Positions 40,093-41,621 of a DNA stretch of 41,621 bases are shown in pieces (within the stretch, counting starts at the first letter, position 1; each line of letters starts with the position of its first letter). The notes under the pieces were generated by a model that was not told the origin of the DNA, did no database searches, and saw only the letters and a program-made list of their open reading frames with translations. The position numbers and the translations under genes were made by a program. This stretch comes from Acidobacteriota bacterium (GTDB lineage: Bacteria > Acidobacteriota > Terriglobia > UBA7540). The DNA is taken from NCBI GenBank assembly GCA_003224695.1, contig QHZO01000003.1, positions 7,759 through 49,379 on the forward strand, in the 5' to 3' direction.

Positions 40093-41621
40093 ATGAAGAT
40101 GCCATCCTGGAGGGCCGTCCTCGCATTGTTATTGTCACTCGCGTGGCGGGTCGGCATCTCGGGCTCGGCCCCTCCAAGGGACCCTTCGGAGAACGATGTC
40201 CTCCTTTCCGTGATGCAGCAGGAACTGACGCGTGCCCAGAGCGAGTTGGGAAAGCACGATCCATCGCCTTACTTCATGAGCTATGGGGTCCGCGATCAGA
40301 CGACTGCGGTGGTGGTAGGAAGCCAGGGGAGCTTGATGGCTTCCAATCGCCCCACCATCCGTCTTGCCAGCGTGACTGTGCGCGTGGGCGGACCGGCGCT
40401 GGATAACACCAACGGAGATAACCGCCCTTCGGCAATTAATTCCGGGTGGATTGCACTCAACGGCGACAACGGCGCGATTGCCCGTGAGCTTTGGGAACTA
40501 ACCTTCAACGAATACCGCCGAGCTTCAGAGTCCTATTTGAACGTGAAAACTACCACACAAGTTAATGCCAAGGAGGGGGACACTTCCGCCGACTTCTCGC
40601 TCGAAGCCCCGCAGGTTCATACGGACTATTCCGAGCCCCCTCGGATCCCGGATCAGCCAGCTCTCGAAGCCATGGTGCGCCGTTATTCGTCCTGGTTTTC
40701 CCGATACCCCCTCGTCTATCGCTCCGGAGTCGTCTTGATGGTCGAGGAGAGTCGCCGCACTCTGGTCTCCACGGAGGGCACTCGTATTGTCGTCCCCGAT
40801 TCAGCCGTTCGGTTGTTGATTCAAGCGCAAACCCAGGCTGATGACGGCATGGATCTGATGCGGGTGGAATCTTTTCAGGCCGGGACGGTGGAGGGGTTGC
40901 CGGCGGAGAGTGCAATCGCAGCCCGCGTGGAGAAAATGGCCGCGGACCTTAAAGCTTTGCGCGCGGCGCCGGTCGCGGAGCCCTACGCCGGCCCCGCATT
41001 GCTTTCCGGCCGGGCCGCCGCAGTGTTTTTTCACGAGGTTCTCGGCCACCGGTTGGAAGGCCACCGTCAGCGCGGCGAGCGGGAAGGACAAACCTTCACC
41101 AAGAAGCTGAACCAGCAAGTGCTGCCGGATTTCTTGACGGTCGCTGATGACCCCACGGCGAGCACTTTAAGCGGGGTGGAACTGAGCGGCCGTTACTCGT
41201 ACGACGACGAGGGCGTGCCGGCCAGCCGCGTCGAACTCATTCAAAATGGCGTGCTGAAGAATTTCCTGATGTCGCGCCTGCCCATCAAAGGTTTTGAGAA
41301 ATCCAACGGGCATGGGCGCGCGCAAGCGAACTTCATGCCCGCCGGGCGGCAGGGCAACTTGATGGTTTTTTCTTCGCGGACGGTCAAGGATCAGGATCTG
41401 CGCCAGAAACTGATCGACGAGATCAAGAAACAAGGCAAACCATATGGCCTCTATTTCGAGGACATCCAGGGAGGATTTACCTTGACCCAGGGCGGGCTGC
41501 CGCAGTCCTTTATGGTATTGCCAGTCCTGGTGTGGAAGGTCTATCCCGATGGCCGGCCGGACCAATTGGTGCGAGGCGTGGACATCGTGGGCACTCCTCT
41601 GGCTGCCTTGGGCCGCATCTT
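40093..41621 (+). CDS. Secreted TldD/PmbA-family metalloprotease, C-terminus cut by window edge
   Basis: At least 509 residues are visible, open to the last base. A short basic N-terminus is followed by a hydrophobic segment (about 5-25), a signal peptide. The TldD signature is clear: HEVLGHRLEGHR at about 314-325, with H314, E315 and H319 forming the zinc-binding HExxxH, then YDDEGVPASR and the conserved KSNGHGRAQ. TldD/PmbA proteins of the cytoplasm process small peptides. A signal peptide on a TldD-like protein is unusual for that class but is seen in related secreted relatives. The N-terminal 290 residues form the usual TldD N-terminal region. A relative often follows as a second gene, but that would lie beyond the window. 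Confidence 0.85.
   Translation, partial: MKMPSWRAVLALLLSLAWRVGISGSAPPRDPSENDVLLSVMQQELTRAQSELGKHDPSPYFMSYGVRDQTTAVVVGSQGSLMASNRPTIRLASVTVRVGGPALDNTNGDNRPSAINSGWIALNGDNGAIARELWELTFNEYRRASESYLNVKTTTQVNAKEGDTSADFSLEAPQVHTDYSEPPRIPDQPALEAMVRRYSSWFSRYPLVYRSGVVLMVEESRRTLVSTEGTRIVVPDSAVRLLIQAQTQADDGMDLMRVESFQAGTVEGLPAESAIAARVEKMAADLKALRAAPVAEPYAGPALLSGRAAAVFFHEVLGHRLEGHRQRGEREGQTFTKKLNQQVLPDFLTVADDPTASTLSGVELSGRYSYDDEGVPASRVELIQNGVLKNFLMSRLPIKGFEKSNGHGRAQANFMPAGRQGNLMVFSSRTVKDQDLRQKLIDEIKKQGKPYGLYFEDIQGGFTLTQGGLPQSFMVLPVLVWKVYPDGRPDQLVRGVDIVGTPLAALGRI

Noticed and set aside
1-41621. tRNA or rRNA genes
   Set aside because: I looked for conserved tRNA arms (GGTTCGAATC-type) and rRNA segments and found none I could support.

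Overview
The window looks like a chromosomal segment of a GC-rich, Gram-negative environmental bacterium. Secreted TldD/PmbA-like and FadL-like proteins, lipoproteins with a lipobox, a Thermus-type 7Fe ferredoxin, a DUF3037/HipA-like kinase pair, several toxin-antitoxin pairs and many short intergenic palindromes fit Acidobacteriota or a neighbouring phylum. This placement is inference; no rRNA or tRNA is visible to settle it. Both ends cut through genes.

Layout. 1-4016 (minus): a COG4671-type glycosyltransferase with a broken frame, two tandem aminoglycoside-phosphotransferase-like kinases (one with an added membrane N-terminus) and a truncated secreted protein. 4017-4913: gene-free apart from an RHS/YD-repeat remnant. 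4914-9045 (plus): a sulfur-metabolism operon (SQR-like flavoprotein, DUF1641, TusE/DsrC-like carrier, DsrE2-like protein, FadL-like porin) closed by a clear terminator. 9277-12227: a zinc-ribbon membrane protein and a flavin reductase fused to a NapH-like membrane polyferredoxin. 12324-17740: a tightly coupled five-gene operon (MenC/NSAR-like enolase-superfamily enzyme, DapA/NAL-like lyase, DHODH-like flavoprotein, double GNAT, MFS) of unknown pathway. 17761-18442 (minus): CDGSH protein and HemJ-like membrane protein. 18746-26846 (plus): a 2-oxoacid dehydrogenase cluster (lpdA, lipB, two E1-alpha paralogues, E1-beta, E2), interrupted by an opposed VapBC pair and by a four-helix-bundle (S23/IVP) cassette. 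26935-28919 (minus): small protein, DUF3037 and HipA-like kinase. 29312-36888 (minus): histone-H1-like protein, MltD-like LysM lipoprotein, HicAB, 7Fe ferredoxin, B12-binding radical SAM protein and a secreted GH101-like protein. 36982-41621 (plus): VapBC, serine hydrolase, uridine kinase and a truncated TldD/PmbA protease.

Four patterns cut across the genes. (1) Five otherwise well-conserved genes (glycosyltransferase, MFS, LysM domain of MltD, HicB, serine hydrolase) each lack a short internal segment and change frame at that point. This looks like one systematic process, either assembly error or real micro-deletion. (2) Almost every junction in the dehydrogenase cluster carries an array of 7-bp units arranged as an inverted pair, with a different heptamer at each site. 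One 31-bp inverted pair (30/31 match) exactly brackets the S23/IVP gene. (3) GTAGGG-type palindromes supply the TAG stop codons of several genes. (4) Both VapBC operons appear to have a -10 box about 7 bases before the antitoxin ATG, suggesting leaderless mRNAs.

The most promising candidate systems are the SQR/DUF1641/TusE/DsrE2/FadL operon with the adjacent flavin-polyferredoxin fusion, and the five-gene NSAR-like/GNAT/lyase/DHODH-like/MFS operon.
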